Origin: Sphingomonas psychrotolerans
Lineage (GTDB): Bacteria > Pseudomonadota > Alphaproteobacteria > Sphingomonadales > Sphingomonadaceae
Assembly (NCBI RefSeq): GCF_002796605.1
Contig: NZ_CP024923.1
Coordinates: 1,922,001-1,986,000 of the forward strand
Reading direction: 5' to 3'
DNA length: 64,000 nt
How positions within the stretch are numbered: position 1 is the first letter of the stretch; the number at the start of each line of letters is the position of its first letter. Shown piece after piece: positions 9,176 to 17,738 of this stretch. Under the pieces are notes generated by a model. That model was not told the DNA's origin and did no database searches. It worked only from the letters and a program-made list of their open reading frames with translations. The position numbers were made by a program, and so were the translations under genes.

Positions 9176-9181
9176 TATAAT
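9176..9181 (+). promoter_or_regulatory. YCTATAAT box of the fliF operon
   Basis: CCTCTATAAT lies 51 bases before the TTG start of fliF, directly downstream of the FlbD-type palindrome, which would occupy the usual -35 position. Confidence 0.6.
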
Positions 9182-9231
9182 TCACTCATGGAGGCATTTC
9201 CGCCTTCGCAGGTCGACACCACGGGGCGGCA

Positions 9232-10851
9232 TTGGAAGCGATCAAGAATTTTGCCGGGCAGCTAGGCCCGAAGCGACTGATGCTGATGGGGGGTGTGGCG
9301 CTTGCGCTGTTCGCCGCCCTGGCTTTTGTCGCGACGCGCGGCTCCGATCCGCAGATGGGGTATCTCTACACCGATCTCGATCCGTCCGCCGCGGCGACGA
9401 TCACCGAGAAGCTCAAGGGGCAGAATGTCGAGTATCGGCTTTCGGCCGACGGCACTTCGGTGATGGCGCCGCAGGACAAGCTCGCCGAGCTGCGCATGTC
9501 GCTGGCCGGCGAAAAGCTGGGCGGCAAGATCGGCTATGAGGTGCTCGACGAGGAGCAGCCTTTCGGCGTTTCCGCCAGCCGCGCCAAGATGAACGAGAAT
9601 CGCGCCGTCGAAGGCGAGCTCTCCAAATCGATCCAGACCATCCAGAACGTCAGCGCCGCGCGCGTCCACATCGTGATGCCCGAGCGCGCGATGTTCGCCG
9701 CAGAGAGCCGCAAGGCGACTGCCGCGGTGACCGTAAAGACCAAGGGCCGCCTTTCTTCCGAGCAGATCGCCTCGATCCGCTATCTCGTCTCCTCTTCGGT
9801 CCCCGAGCTATCGCCCGAAGCCGTATCGGTCGTCGACCAGACGGGCGCCTTGCTCGCCCGCGCCGGCGAAGCCGGTTCGGTCGGCGGCGCCGATGCCGAC
9901 GAACGCCAGCAGGCGGTCGAGAACAAGCTGCGGGAGGAAGTCGAGGCATTGCTCGAGCCGATCGTCGGCCAGGGCAAGGTCCGCGCCGAAGTCTCCGCGC
10001 AGATCGATCGCGATCAGACCCGCGAGGAATCCAACCTCTTCGATCCCGACAAGCAAGTGATTTCGCGCCAGGTCAGCGTCGAGAATGGCGAGCAGAATAC
10101 CGAGCAGGATGCTGGGCCGAAGACCGCGTCGGTGGGCAATCAGCTTCCCGAAACCCAGGCGCAGCCGCCGGGCGCCCCGGGCACCGGCCGCCAGTCGCGC
10201 AGCAACCAGACCTCGGAAGACACCACCTACGACAACAGCTCGACCAAGACGGTCACGATGCGCGGTCCCGGCAAGGTCACTCGCCTCACCGTCGCGGTGA
10301 TGGTCGACGGTGGCGAGAAAGGCCTGCCCCAGCCGCAGATGCAGCGCATCCAGCGCCTCGTCGAGAATGCGGTCGGCATGGATGCCGAGCGCGGCGACAG
10401 CGTAGTCGTAGAGAGCATGCGCTTCGCCAATGACGACAGCCTCGCCGACAAGGAAACCGGCATCCTCTCGAGCCTTCCGCTGGACCGGATCTGGGGTCTC
10501 CTCCAGATCCTGATCATCGGCGTGGTCGGACTGATCGCGCTCAGGATGATCAAGCCCAAGCTCATGCCGCAATCTGCAGTGGCCGCGCTCCAGGGCCCGG
10601 CCGGCGAAACGCCGATCACCGGTCAATCGCCCGAGATGCTCGCGCTCGCCGAGCGCGCCGCCGACGGCGACGAAGACGCGATGAAGAAGCTCGAGTCGAT
10701 GAACGCCGATCAGCCGCTGCTCGATCAGGAGATCGCGCTCGCCCAGGTCGACGGCCGCATCAAGCTCTCCGCCCTCAAGCGCATTGGCGATGCGATCCAT
10801 GCGAGCCCGCCCGAAGCGGCCTCGGTGATCCGCCAGTGGATGAACACGTAA
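9232..10851 (+). CDS. fliF: Flagellar MS-ring protein FliF
   Basis: FliF has 539 residues and forms the inner-membrane MS ring on which the rest of the flagellum assembles. Two membrane segments are visible (residues about 17-34, MLMGGVALALFAALAFVA, and about 423-443, IWGLLQILIIGVVGLIALRM). Between them are the ring-building motifs SSVPELSPEAVSVVDQTGALL and a variable Gln/Pro-rich loop. The C-terminal tail that binds FliG is present. The start is TTG at 9232 after GGGGCGG; the residue pattern before the first membrane segment supports it, and an ATG at 9189 is out of frame. It heads a fliF-fliN-flbD-flhA operon. Confidence 0.95.
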   Translation: MEAIKNFAGQLGPKRLMLMGGVALALFAALAFVATRGSDPQMGYLYTDLDPSAAATITEKLKGQNVEYRLSADGTSVMAPQDKLAELRMSLAGEKLGGKIGYEVLDEEQPFGVSASRAKMNENRAVEGELSKSIQTIQNVSAARVHIVMPERAMFAAESRKATAAVTVKTKGRLSSEQIASIRYLVSSSVPELSPEAVSVVDQTGALLARAGEAGSVGGADADERQQAVENKLREEVEALLEPIVGQGKVRAEVSAQIDRDQTREESNLFDPDKQVISRQVSVENGEQNTEQDAGPKTASVGNQLPETQAQPPGAPGTGRQSRSNQTSEDTTYDNSSTKTVTMRGPGKVTRLTVAVMVDGGEKGLPQPQMQRIQRLVENAVGMDAERGDSVVVESMRFANDDSLADKETGILSSLPLDRIWGLLQILIIGVVGLIALRMIKPKLMPQSAVAALQGPAGETPITGQSPEMLALAERAADGDEDAMKKLESMNADQPLLDQEIALAQVDGRIKLSALKRIGDAIHASPPEAASVIRQWMNT

Positions 10852-10861
10852 GGAAATGACG

Positions 10862-11212
10862 ATGGCTACCGAACCCCACGACATCATCCCCGCAGATTCC
10901 GAAGAGGCGAGCGGCCCCGTGTTCGAAGATTTCGAGCCCTTTGCCACCGGCGATCATGCCGTTGCCGGCTCCGAAGGCCTCGAGGCGGTCCATGACGTGC
11001 CCGTCAAGGTCCAGGCAGTGCTCGGCCGCGCGCGTATGCCCGTCGGCGAGCTGCTGCACCTGACCGCGGGCACCGTGGTCGAGCTCGATCGCCGCGTCGG
11101 CGAGCCGGTCGACATCTTCGTCAACGATCGCCTGATCGCGCGCGGTGAAGTCGTGCTGATCGACAACGCGCTCGGCGTGACGCTCACTGAAATCGTTCGT
11201 CAGGACCGTTGA
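10862..11212 (+). CDS. fliN: Flagellar motor switch protein FliN
   Basis: This 116-residue protein has an acidic N-terminus and the C-terminal SpoA domain: VPVKVQAVLGRARMPVGELLHLTAGTVVELD through VFVND-like and GEVVLIDNALGVTLTEIV. With FliG and FliM it forms the C ring. ATG 10862 is preferred over ATG 10856 because AAGGAA lies at proper distance only from the former. The stop overlaps the flbD start (TGATG), so FlbD is translationally coupled to a structural switch protein, as in Caulobacter. Confidence 0.94.
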   Translation: MATEPHDIIPADSEEASGPVFEDFEPFATGDHAVAGSEGLEAVHDVPVKVQAVLGRARMPVGELLHLTAGTVVELDRRVGEPVDIFVNDRLIARGEVVLIDNALGVTLTEIVRQDR

Positions 11213-12546
11213 TGCCCGGAACTATCCGTATGATCCTCGTCGGCGCACCGGGCAGCGAATTCCGTCGCGCCGCGGAGATGGCGCGCGACGCCGGCGCCGA
11301 CGTGGCGATGGCCGATACGCCGGCGCAGGCGCTCGACTTTCTCCGCGAAGGCGGCGGCGACATGGTGATGATCGACGTCGACGCCGACATTGCCGGCTTC
11401 ATGGCGAGCATCCGCGCCGAACGTTTCACCATTCCCGTGCTCGCCTGCGGCATCCAGGCCTCGGCCGAGCGCGCAGTGGCTGCGATCCGCGCCGGCGCCC
11501 GCGACTATGTTCCGCTGCCCCCGCAGCGCGAGCTGATCGCCGCGGCGATCGCTTCGGTGATCGAGCGCAAGGCACCAGTCCGCATCGGCGATCACCCCGC
11601 CCTCGCCCGCGCTTTCGCGCTCGCCACTGCCGTGGCGCCGACAGCCGCTCCCATCCTCGTCACCGGCGAGAAAGGTAGCGGCAAGGAAGTCATGGCGCGC
11701 GCGATCCACGAAGCGTCGGGCCGTGCCAATCCGCTCCATGTCGTCGAATGCGCCGGTATCGGCGCCGATGTGCTCGAATCCGAGCTGTTCGGGCATGAAA
11801 CCGGAGCCTTTCCCGGCGCGGTCGCACGGCGCATCGGCCGGCTCGAAACCGCGGGCGGCGGCACGATCTTCCTGCGCGAAGTCGGCAGCCTCGCTCCCGC
11901 CATCCAGGCGCGCTTGCTCTCGGCGCTCCAGGAACAACGCTTCACCCGCATCGGCGGCGACGAACTGGTACCCTTTCGCGCGCGGCTGATCGCCTCGACC
12001 GGCATGGACCTCGAAGCCGCGGTCCATACCGGCAGCTTCCGCGCCGACCTGCTCGTCCGCCTCGGCCTCGTCCGTGTCGAGGTTCCGCCGCTGCGCGCGC
12101 GCGGCGGCGATCTGGCGCAGCTCGCCACGCATTTCGCCGAACGGCTCTCCGAAGCCGACGGCATCGTCGTCCGTCCGTTCAGCGACGCGACGCTGGTGCT
12201 GCTCTCGCGCTATGCGTGGCCGGGCAACATCCGCGAGCTCGAGGATTGCATTCACCGCGCTGTCCTGCTCGCGAAGGGGACCGCGATCGAGCCGGACGAC
12301 CTCGTCCGCTCGGACGGCACCCGCCTGCTCGACCTCGAGCTCGCCGAACCCGGCGGGCTGCAGATCGAGAGCCTTGTCGGCCGCACCGTCGAGGAGGTCG
12401 AGCGCGAGCTGATCCTCCACACGCTGGAGCGGTGCCACGGCAACCGCACCTCGGCGTCGAACATCCTCGGCATCTCGGTGCGCACGATGCGCAACAAGCT
12501 GCGCACCTTCATCGAGGCCGGCATCGCCGTCGCCCCGGCGCCGTAA
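11212..12546 (+). CDS. flbD: FlbD flagellar regulator with degenerate sigma-54 activator motifs
   Basis: The protein has 444 residues. It has a receiver-like N-terminus (1-115), an AAA+ domain (about 125-340) and a Fis-type HTH (EEVERELILHTLERCHGNRTSA onward, about 395-440). Walker A is intact (GEKGSGKE, 152-159). The sigma-54 contact loop GAFTGA reads GAFPGA (198-203). The Walker B motif reads FLREVG (220-225), with Arg for the catalytic Asp. Sensor I reads STGMD, with Gly for Asn. Gene order (fliN-flbD-flhA) identifies it as FlbD. The changes suggest it binds DNA but cannot remodel sigma-54 polymerase, as with Rhodobacter NtrC, which works with sigma-70. The changes are directly visible; the loss of function is inference. 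Confidence 0.9.
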   Translation: MPGTIRMILVGAPGSEFRRAAEMARDAGADVAMADTPAQALDFLREGGGDMVMIDVDADIAGFMASIRAERFTIPVLACGIQASAERAVAAIRAGARDYVPLPPQRELIAAAIASVIERKAPVRIGDHPALARAFALATAVAPTAAPILVTGEKGSGKEVMARAIHEASGRANPLHVVECAGIGADVLESELFGHETGAFPGAVARRIGRLETAGGGTIFLREVGSLAPAIQARLLSALQEQRFTRIGGDELVPFRARLIASTGMDLEAAVHTGSFRADLLVRLGLVRVEVPPLRARGGDLAQLATHFAERLSEADGIVVRPFSDATLVLLSRYAWPGNIRELEDCIHRAVLLAKGTAIEPDDLVRSDGTRLLDLELAEPGGLQIESLVGRTVEEVERELILHTLERCHGNRTSASNILGISVRTMRNKLRTFIEAGIAVAPAP

Positions 12547-12556
12547 CACCGACATT

Positions 12557-12577
12557 CTCCCTCCCTGATGGGGAGGG
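12557..12577. repeat. CTCCCT/GGGAGGG palindrome, copy 3
   Basis: Lies in the flbD-flhA gap, preceded by GACATTC as at 8977. It has no T-run and sits inside an apparent operon, so it is not a simple terminator. Confidence 0.4.
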
Positions 12578-12609
12578 CTTCAGAAGCCGCAATCGAACAG
12601 GGTCCGCAC

Positions 12610-14691
12610 ATGCCCCCCGCCGTCCTCAACATCTTGAACCGCCTCGGCCTGAACCGCGACCTCGCGCTCGCCGCTTCGGTCATCGCGATCATCGGCATGC
12701 TGATCCTGCCGATGCCGGGCTGGCTGCTCGATCTCGGCCTCGCTTTGTCGATCACGATCGCCGTGATGATCCTGATGACGTCGCTGTTCATCGAGAAGCC
12801 GCTGGAACTCAGCGCCTTCCCGACGATCCTGCTGATCGCGACGATGTTCCGGCTGGGCCTCAACCTTGCCTCGACCCGCCTGATCCTGACGCATGGCCAT
12901 GAGGGCCATGGCGCGGCGGGCGGCGTGATCGGGGCGTTCGGCGAGTTCCTGATGGGTGGCGAGGTCATCATCGGCCTCACCATCTTCATGATCCTGATCG
13001 TCATCAACTTCGTGGTGATCACCAAGGGCGCGGGCCGCATTGCCGAAGTCGCCGCGCGCTTCAGCCTCGATGCGATGCCGGGCAAGCAGATGGCGATCGA
13101 CGCGGATCTCTCCGCCGGCATGATCAGCGAGGAGCAGGCGCGCGAGCGCCGCGCCGAGATCGAGGCCGAGAGCGGCTTCTACGGCTCGATGGACGGTGCC
13201 TCGAAATTCGTGAAGGGCGACGCGATCGCCGCCTTGCTGATCACCGCAGTCAACATCCTCGTCGGCCTGACGATCGGCATCACGTCGCACGGCCTGCCGA
13301 TCGGCGAGGCCTTCCACACCTATACCGTGCTCACCGTCGGCGAGGGTCTGGTCAGCCAGATCCCGGCGCTGATCATCTCGATCGCCGCGGGTCTGCTCGT
13401 CTCCAAGGGCGGCATCAAGGGCAAGACCGGCACGACTTTGGGCGACCAGCTCGGCCGCTACCCCAAGGCCTTCGGCATGGTCGCGGTCCTGATGGGCGCA
13501 CTGGCGCTGATGCCCGGCCTGCCCTTCCTGCCCTTCGCCAGCTTCGCTGCCGCTGCCGGCTATGCCGCGTGGAAGATGAGCCAGAACATGCGGGCCAAGG
13601 CGGCGCGCGAAATTGCCGTCGCCGTGCAGGAACAGGCCCGCGAGGCCGTGGTCGAGCAGCCCATCTCGCAGACGCTGGCGCTCGACGCGGTGCGCATCGA
13701 GATCGGCTATGCGCTGCTGCCGATGATCAACGACGACCAGCGCGAGCCGCGCCTCGACGATCAGGTCCGCGCGCTGCGCCGCCAGATGGCCACCGATTTC
13801 GGCTTCGTCCTCCCCTCGGTCCGAATCATCGACAATATGGGCCTCAAGCCCAATGAATATGTCATCACGATCAAGGAGACCGAGGCGGCCCGCGGCGAGA
13901 TCAAGCTCGAGAAATTGCTGCTGATCAATCCGGGCGGCGGTCCGGTCGGCATGCCCGGCGAACTGACCAAGGAGCCGGTATTCGGCCTGCCCGCTTTGTG
14001 GATCGATCGCGAGCTGCGCGACGAGGCCGGCTTCCGGGGGCTGACCGTGGTCGATTGCGGCACGATCATCACCACGCATCTGACCGAATTGGTCAAGGAC
14101 AACATCGCCGATCTGCTCTCCTACACCGAGACGCAAAAGCTGCTGACCGAAGTCCACAAGGACGCCGAGAAGCTCGTCGCCGACATCGTCCCTTCGAAGG
14201 TCTCGATCTCGAGCGTCCAGCGCATCCTGCAGAATTTGCTGTCGGAAGGCATCTCGATCCGCGACATCCCGACGATCCTCGAAGGCATCGCCGAGGCCGC
14301 GCCCCTGACCGCCAATCTGACCCAGATGACCGAGCATGTCCGCGGCCGGCTCGCCCGCCAGATCAGCGCGTCGCAGGTTCGCGGCGAGGCGATCCCGGTA
14401 GTGACGCTCTCGTCCGAATGGGATCAGGCGTTTGCGGAATCGATCCTCGGCCAAGGCGACGATCGCCAGCTCGCGATGGCGCCCTCCTCGCTCCAGCGCT
14501 TCATCGCCTCGGTGCGCGAGACCTATGACCGGCTGGCGCAGGACGGCGAGATCCCTTGCCTGCTCACCAGCCCGTCGATCCGGCCGTTCGTGCGCTCGAT
14601 CATCGAGCGCGTTCGACCCGCGACGGTGGTGCTGTCGCAGAACGAGATCCACGCGCGTGCACGCATTCGGGCGCTCGGCACGATCGGTTGA
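12610..14691 (+). CDS. flhA: Flagellar export gate protein FlhA
   Basis: FlhA has 693 residues and forms the nonameric export ring of the flagellar type III secretion apparatus. The N-terminal half carries about eight membrane helices and the FHIPEP-type block between them (MFRLGLNLASTRLIL, then VVITKGAGRIAEVAARFSLDAMPGKQMAIDADL). The cytoplasmic C-terminal half has the expected subdomains. ATG 12610 after CAGGGTCC gives the normal family length; an in-frame ATG at 12568 would add 14 unrelated residues. FlhB, FliP, FliQ and FliR are not in the window. Confidence 0.96.
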   Translation: MPPAVLNILNRLGLNRDLALAASVIAIIGMLILPMPGWLLDLGLALSITIAVMILMTSLFIEKPLELSAFPTILLIATMFRLGLNLASTRLILTHGHEGHGAAGGVIGAFGEFLMGGEVIIGLTIFMILIVINFVVITKGAGRIAEVAARFSLDAMPGKQMAIDADLSAGMISEEQARERRAEIEAESGFYGSMDGASKFVKGDAIAALLITAVNILVGLTIGITSHGLPIGEAFHTYTVLTVGEGLVSQIPALIISIAAGLLVSKGGIKGKTGTTLGDQLGRYPKAFGMVAVLMGALALMPGLPFLPFASFAAAAGYAAWKMSQNMRAKAAREIAVAVQEQAREAVVEQPISQTLALDAVRIEIGYALLPMINDDQREPRLDDQVRALRRQMATDFGFVLPSVRIIDNMGLKPNEYVITIKETEAARGEIKLEKLLLINPGGGPVGMPGELTKEPVFGLPALWIDRELRDEAGFRGLTVVDCGTIITTHLTELVKDNIADLLSYTETQKLLTEVHKDAEKLVADIVPSKVSISSVQRILQNLLSEGISIRDIPTILEGIAEAAPLTANLTQMTEHVRGRLARQISASQVRGEAIPVVTLSSEWDQAFAESILGQGDDRQLAMAPSSLQRFIASVRETYDRLAQDGEIPCLLTSPSIRPFVRSIIERVRPATVVLSQNEIHARARIRALGTIG

Positions 14692-14714
14692 GACCGTTCG
14701 CGCAACAATCATCC

Positions 14715-14720
14715 TATAAT
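14715..14720 (+). promoter_or_regulatory. YCTATAAT box of fliK-flgD
   Basis: ATCCTATAATG sits 24 bases after the flhA stop and 40 before fliK. No -35 hexamer is evident. Confidence 0.55.
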
Positions 14721-14759
14721 GAAAAGCGGCCCCTTGCGGGTCGAGCAAGAGGCGACCGG

Positions 14760-16274
14760 ATGCAGATCAACCCCTTCGGCTTTCCGCTTGGCGCGGGGAT
14801 GCAATCCGCGCCGGCAAATGGCGCCGTGAGCCTCGGTTTCGTCGATGCGCTCGGGCTCGCCCTCGACGGCGGTGCTGCGCAGCAGCCGATGGCCCTCAAG
14901 GCCTCGGTCACGCCGCCTGCGAATTTCGGTCCGAAGCTGGCGCAGACTTTGCTCGAACAGGCCCAGCTCGCGGCACCGGCCCAGCCGATGCCGGCGCCCG
15001 GCATATTGCCCGGCCTCCAGCAGCCGACTTCGCTTTCCGAGCTGATGGCCACCGCGGCCAGGCTGCCCGTCGCTGAACCGGCGCCGGCTGCCGCGATCGA
15101 TACAGTCATGGTCGAGCTGCCCGTTGTCGCAGCCGAGACCGATCCGAGTGCGGTCGCGCCCGAAATTACCACGCCCGCCCCCACGCCGCTTGCGGCGGCG
15201 CCCCCCACCACCGCCGCGCCGGCCCCGGCGCCAATCGCACCCGCGACCACGACGCCTGCCGCGCCGGCGCCTGTGGCAGCGCCGGCAGTCCCGATCCAGG
15301 GCGATATCGAACTGCAGCCTGACGGCGATACCCCGCCGAACGCGCCGGCGACCGCTGCGCCTGCGGAGAACCCACCGTCGTCAAAGCCGCAAAAGACGGT
15401 GCGCAGTCGCGCTGCTGCGGCGGAGGCGGATCCCGTGACGCTGATCGATGCCAATCCGGCAGTCCCGACGGCGGCGCTCGCGATCAACGCCGTGCCGCAG
15501 CCGATCCTTCCGCAGCAGGCCACACCGCGCGAAGCTTCGACAAGCGCGCCTGGCGGGTCCACCGTATCGAAAACCGGCAAGGTCGCCGCCTTGGCCGCGC
15601 CGGGGCAGGATGCCGCGCAAGCTGCACCCGGCACCGGCACCGGCACCGCGGACTTCGCGCGCGCCGTCGCGATGAAGAGCGATTCCACCGGTTCGCAGTC
15701 GAACCCCGACGGCCAGCCGCAGCCCGAAATCATGCCCGCGGCTACCGCCAGGGTCGAGGCAGCCGCACCGATCCTGCCGCAGCCTGCCGTTGGCTCAGCC
15801 CCCGTCGATCCGGCCCGCGCAACGGCCCCCGTCTCCGCTGAGCCGGTAATCGAGGCCCGCGCCGGGCATCTCGGCCATTCGCTTGGCGTCGAGATTGCGC
15901 GGAAGGTGGAACTGGGCGAGGAAACGCTGCGCATCCGCCTCAATCCTGTCGAACTCGGCCGGATCGAAGTGACTCTCGCCTTTGACGACAAGGGCAGTCT
16001 GCAAGCGACCGTCCGCACCGATAGCGCGCAGGCGATGGACCTGCTGCGTCAGGATGCACCCGATCTCGCGCGCACGCTCGACCAGGCCGGCGTCCGCACC
16101 GACGCGCAGAGCTTCCGCTTCGAGAATCGCGGCGGCGACGGTGGCGGTCAGCAGGCCCAGCAGCAGCAATCGCAAAATCGCGGCCGGTTCGCATCGTCCG
16201 ATGACGACGCAGCCCTCGCCGAACCCATTTATCGCCCGGTCCGCAGCGACGGACAGGTCGACCTTCTCGCCTGA
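14760..16274 (+). CDS. fliK: Flagellar hook-length control protein FliK
   Basis: This 504-residue protein has a long Ala/Pro-rich, low-complexity ruler region (about 90-370). The C-terminal hook domain follows, with EETLRIRLNPVELGRIEV and LLRQDAPDLARTLDQAGV. FliK is exported intermittently, measures hook length and switches export from hook to filament proteins by acting on FlhB. Sequence outside the C-terminal domain is not conserved in the family. It is followed by flgD after nine bases, matching the common fliK-flgD pairing. Confidence 0.9.
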   Translation: MQINPFGFPLGAGMQSAPANGAVSLGFVDALGLALDGGAAQQPMALKASVTPPANFGPKLAQTLLEQAQLAAPAQPMPAPGILPGLQQPTSLSELMATAARLPVAEPAPAAAIDTVMVELPVVAAETDPSAVAPEITTPAPTPLAAAPPTTAAPAPAPIAPATTTPAAPAPVAAPAVPIQGDIELQPDGDTPPNAPATAAPAENPPSSKPQKTVRSRAAAAEADPVTLIDANPAVPTAALAINAVPQPILPQQATPREASTSAPGGSTVSKTGKVAALAAPGQDAAQAAPGTGTGTADFARAVAMKSDSTGSQSNPDGQPQPEIMPAATARVEAAAPILPQPAVGSAPVDPARATAPVSAEPVIEARAGHLGHSLGVEIARKVELGEETLRIRLNPVELGRIEVTLAFDDKGSLQATVRTDSAQAMDLLRQDAPDLARTLDQAGVRTDAQSFRFENRGGDGGGQQAQQQQSQNRGRFASSDDDAALAEPIYRPVRSDGQVDLLA

Positions 16275-16283
16275 GGAACAGCC

Positions 16284-16940
16284 ATGACCACCGTGACCAC
16301 CACTGCGTCGACCACGACCGACACAAAGGCCGCCGCCGCTTCGTCGAAGCTCAACGCCGATTTCGACATGTTCCTCAAGCTGCTCACCACGCAGATGCAG
16401 AACCAGGATCCGCTCGATCCGATGGACACCGCGCAATACACCCAGCAGCTGGTGCAATATTCGCAGGTCGAGCAGTCGATCGAGCAGACCTCGACACTCA
16501 AGTCGCTGCTCGCCGCGTTCGGCACCCAGAATTTGATGCAGGCCTCCGCGATGATCGGCGCGCAGGTCGAAACCAACTCGCCCGTTTCGGGCCTCAGCGC
16601 AGCCACCCCGGCGCAGTGGACCTGGTCGGCACCGCGCAATGTCGCGTCGATGACCGCGACGATCAAGGACGAGAAGGGCAAGATCATCGACACCTTCCCG
16701 ATCGACGCGACCGGCGCCGCCGGCGCCTTCACCTGGGACGGCACTACCAAGGCCGGCAAGAAGGTCGAACCGGGCCTCTACAAGCTCGAGCTCGCCGGCA
16801 AGGACGCGTCGGGCACCGCAGTGACCGCGACCGCCCACGCTTATGGCAAGGTCAGCGACGTCGAATTGTCGAACGGTGTCGTCCAGGTCACCATCAACGG
16901 GAACAAGGTCCCGACTGGCGATCTGCTGCGCATCGGCTGA
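16284..16940 (+). CDS. flgD: Hook cap protein FlgD
   Basis: This 218-residue protein has the N-terminal signature DMFLKLLTTQMQNQDPLDPMD and QYTQQLVQYSQVEQ, followed by a FlgD Ig-like/tudor region (FTWDGTTKAGKKVEPGLYKLEL). FlgD caps the growing hook and directs FlgE assembly; it is lost from the finished flagellum. It is co-transcribed with fliK and followed by a clear terminator. Confidence 0.95.
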   Translation: MTTVTTTASTTTDTKAAAASSKLNADFDMFLKLLTTQMQNQDPLDPMDTAQYTQQLVQYSQVEQSIEQTSTLKSLLAAFGTQNLMQASAMIGAQVETNSPVSGLSAATPAQWTWSAPRNVASMTATIKDEKGKIIDTFPIDATGAAGAFTWDGTTKAGKKVEPGLYKLELAGKDASGTAVTATAHAYGKVSDVELSNGVVQVTINGNKVPTGDLLRIG

Positions 16941-16965
16941 GCCGGCGCGTCTCTTCCGCCTTGAT

Positions 16966-17004
16966 GGCGCCGGAGCGGCATCCCCGTCCCGGCGCTTTCT
17001 TTTT
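16966..17004 (+). terminator. Rho-independent terminator after flgD
   Basis: GCGCCGG and CCGGCGC pair across a 15-base loop, followed by TTTCTTTTT. It ends the fliK-flgD unit. Confidence 0.8.
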
Positions 17005-17085
17005 GCCCGGATGATGTCGCTTCCGTACAAGCACTTAGCGGGGATTCCCCGCCCTTGTGCAGCAGTCCTTCACTCGCGGCCCGTC

Positions 17086-17091
17086 TATAAT
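17086..17091 (+). promoter_or_regulatory. YCTATAAT box with no downstream + strand gene
   Basis: CGTCTATAATG fits the flagellar box, but the next clear protein gene is on the opposite strand. A terminator lies about 105 bases downstream, so the box probably drives a short RNA. Confidence 0.5.
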
Positions 17092-17097
17092 GAAGAT

Positions 17098-17231
17098 AGA
17101 GAGACGGGTGGGCGTTCCGATCCCCTCTGCGATCCGCTCGTCTCTTCTCCCCCTTTGAAGGCCGCCTTTCCCCCGCGGCCCGAAACGACAAGAGCCAGGC
17201 TGGTCCGCGACCCGCCTGGCTCTTCCGTTTT
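17098..17231 (+). ncRNA. Candidate flagellar small RNA of about 135 nt
   Basis: The region between the flgD terminator and the terminator at 17191 holds no convincing protein gene. It begins about seven bases after a YCTATAAT box, contains an internal hairpin (AGAGACG near 17099-17106 pairs with CGTCTCT near 17140) with C-rich single strands between, and ends in a 10-bp terminator stem. That is the layout of a stand-alone bacterial sRNA. The start and end are predicted, not observed. This and the flgD terminator explain most of the 341-base gap between flgD and the next gene. Confidence 0.45.
17191..17231 (+). terminator. Terminator of the candidate small RNA
   Basis: AGAGCCAGGC pairs perfectly with GCCTGGCTCT across 13 bases, followed by TCCGTTTT. 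On the opposite strand it could also end transcription of the gene whose stop is at 17282, but the tail there is poorer in T. Confidence 0.75.
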
Positions 17232-17281
17232 GCGCCCCACGCGCTGAACCTACTAAACTTGAGGAGTGGCGAGCCGAGGGC

Positions 17282-17611
17282 TCAGCTGGCGACGGATAAC
17301 AGTACCGGCCGGCCGGCATCCCGCGGGAGCTGGATCAGCTCGGCCGAGGTGGCGACTTGCACGGTGAAATCGTCGAGCGCGCAGCCGGCGACCGCGTTTG
17401 GCGCGGTCAGCATCGCGATGCAATCGGAGACAGAGGGATCTTCGCGCGGCCCGATCGTATCGAGCACATCCGAAAGCGCCATCCCGGCCTGCAGCGCCTT
17501 GTCCGCGGCGGCACTCCACAGCGCCTGCGCATCCTCCACGTTCAGCGTCAGCGTCACCGTGAAGGTCTTGCCGGCGGTCTCAGAAACGTGGCCGATGTCG
17601 CGAAGATTCAT
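17282..17611 (-). CDS. Conserved-looking hypothetical protein in the flagellin neighbourhood
   Basis: This 109-residue protein begins MNLRDIGHVSETAGKTFTV; ATG at 17611 follows AAGGG. The middle part (LNVEDAQALWSAAADKAL) is helical and the C-terminal half beta-rich. There is no signal peptide or membrane segment. I do not recognise the family. It is in the same direction as the next gene and the flagellin. Codon use matches its neighbours. Confidence 0.6.
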   Translation of the reverse strand: MNLRDIGHVSETAGKTFTVTLTLNVEDAQALWSAAADKALQAGMALSDVLDTIGPREDPSVSDCIAMLTAPNAVAGCALDDFTVQVATSAELIQLPRDAGRPVLLSVAS

Positions 17612-17738
17612 GCCTAAGACCCTTGTTCTTTTTCGACCCTGTTCGATCGTCCCAATGCCTCAGCAAAGTGCCGTGCCGTAGTCCGGGGATGCCCCGATAC
17701 GTAAAGTTACCGGTATCGGTGACGCCCCTGTGACCGCT

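Noticed and set aside
12580..14748. A 722-codon open frame antisense to flhA, and others of 1000+ codons antisense to the GH3 and MFS region
   Set aside because: They mirror high-GC coding strands, start without ribosome-binding sites and give Arg/Asp/Gly-rich products with no family features.
17090..17160. A 22-codon ORF in the candidate small RNA (MKIERRVG...)
   Set aside because: Its ATG overlaps the -10 box, so it could not be in a transcript starting there.
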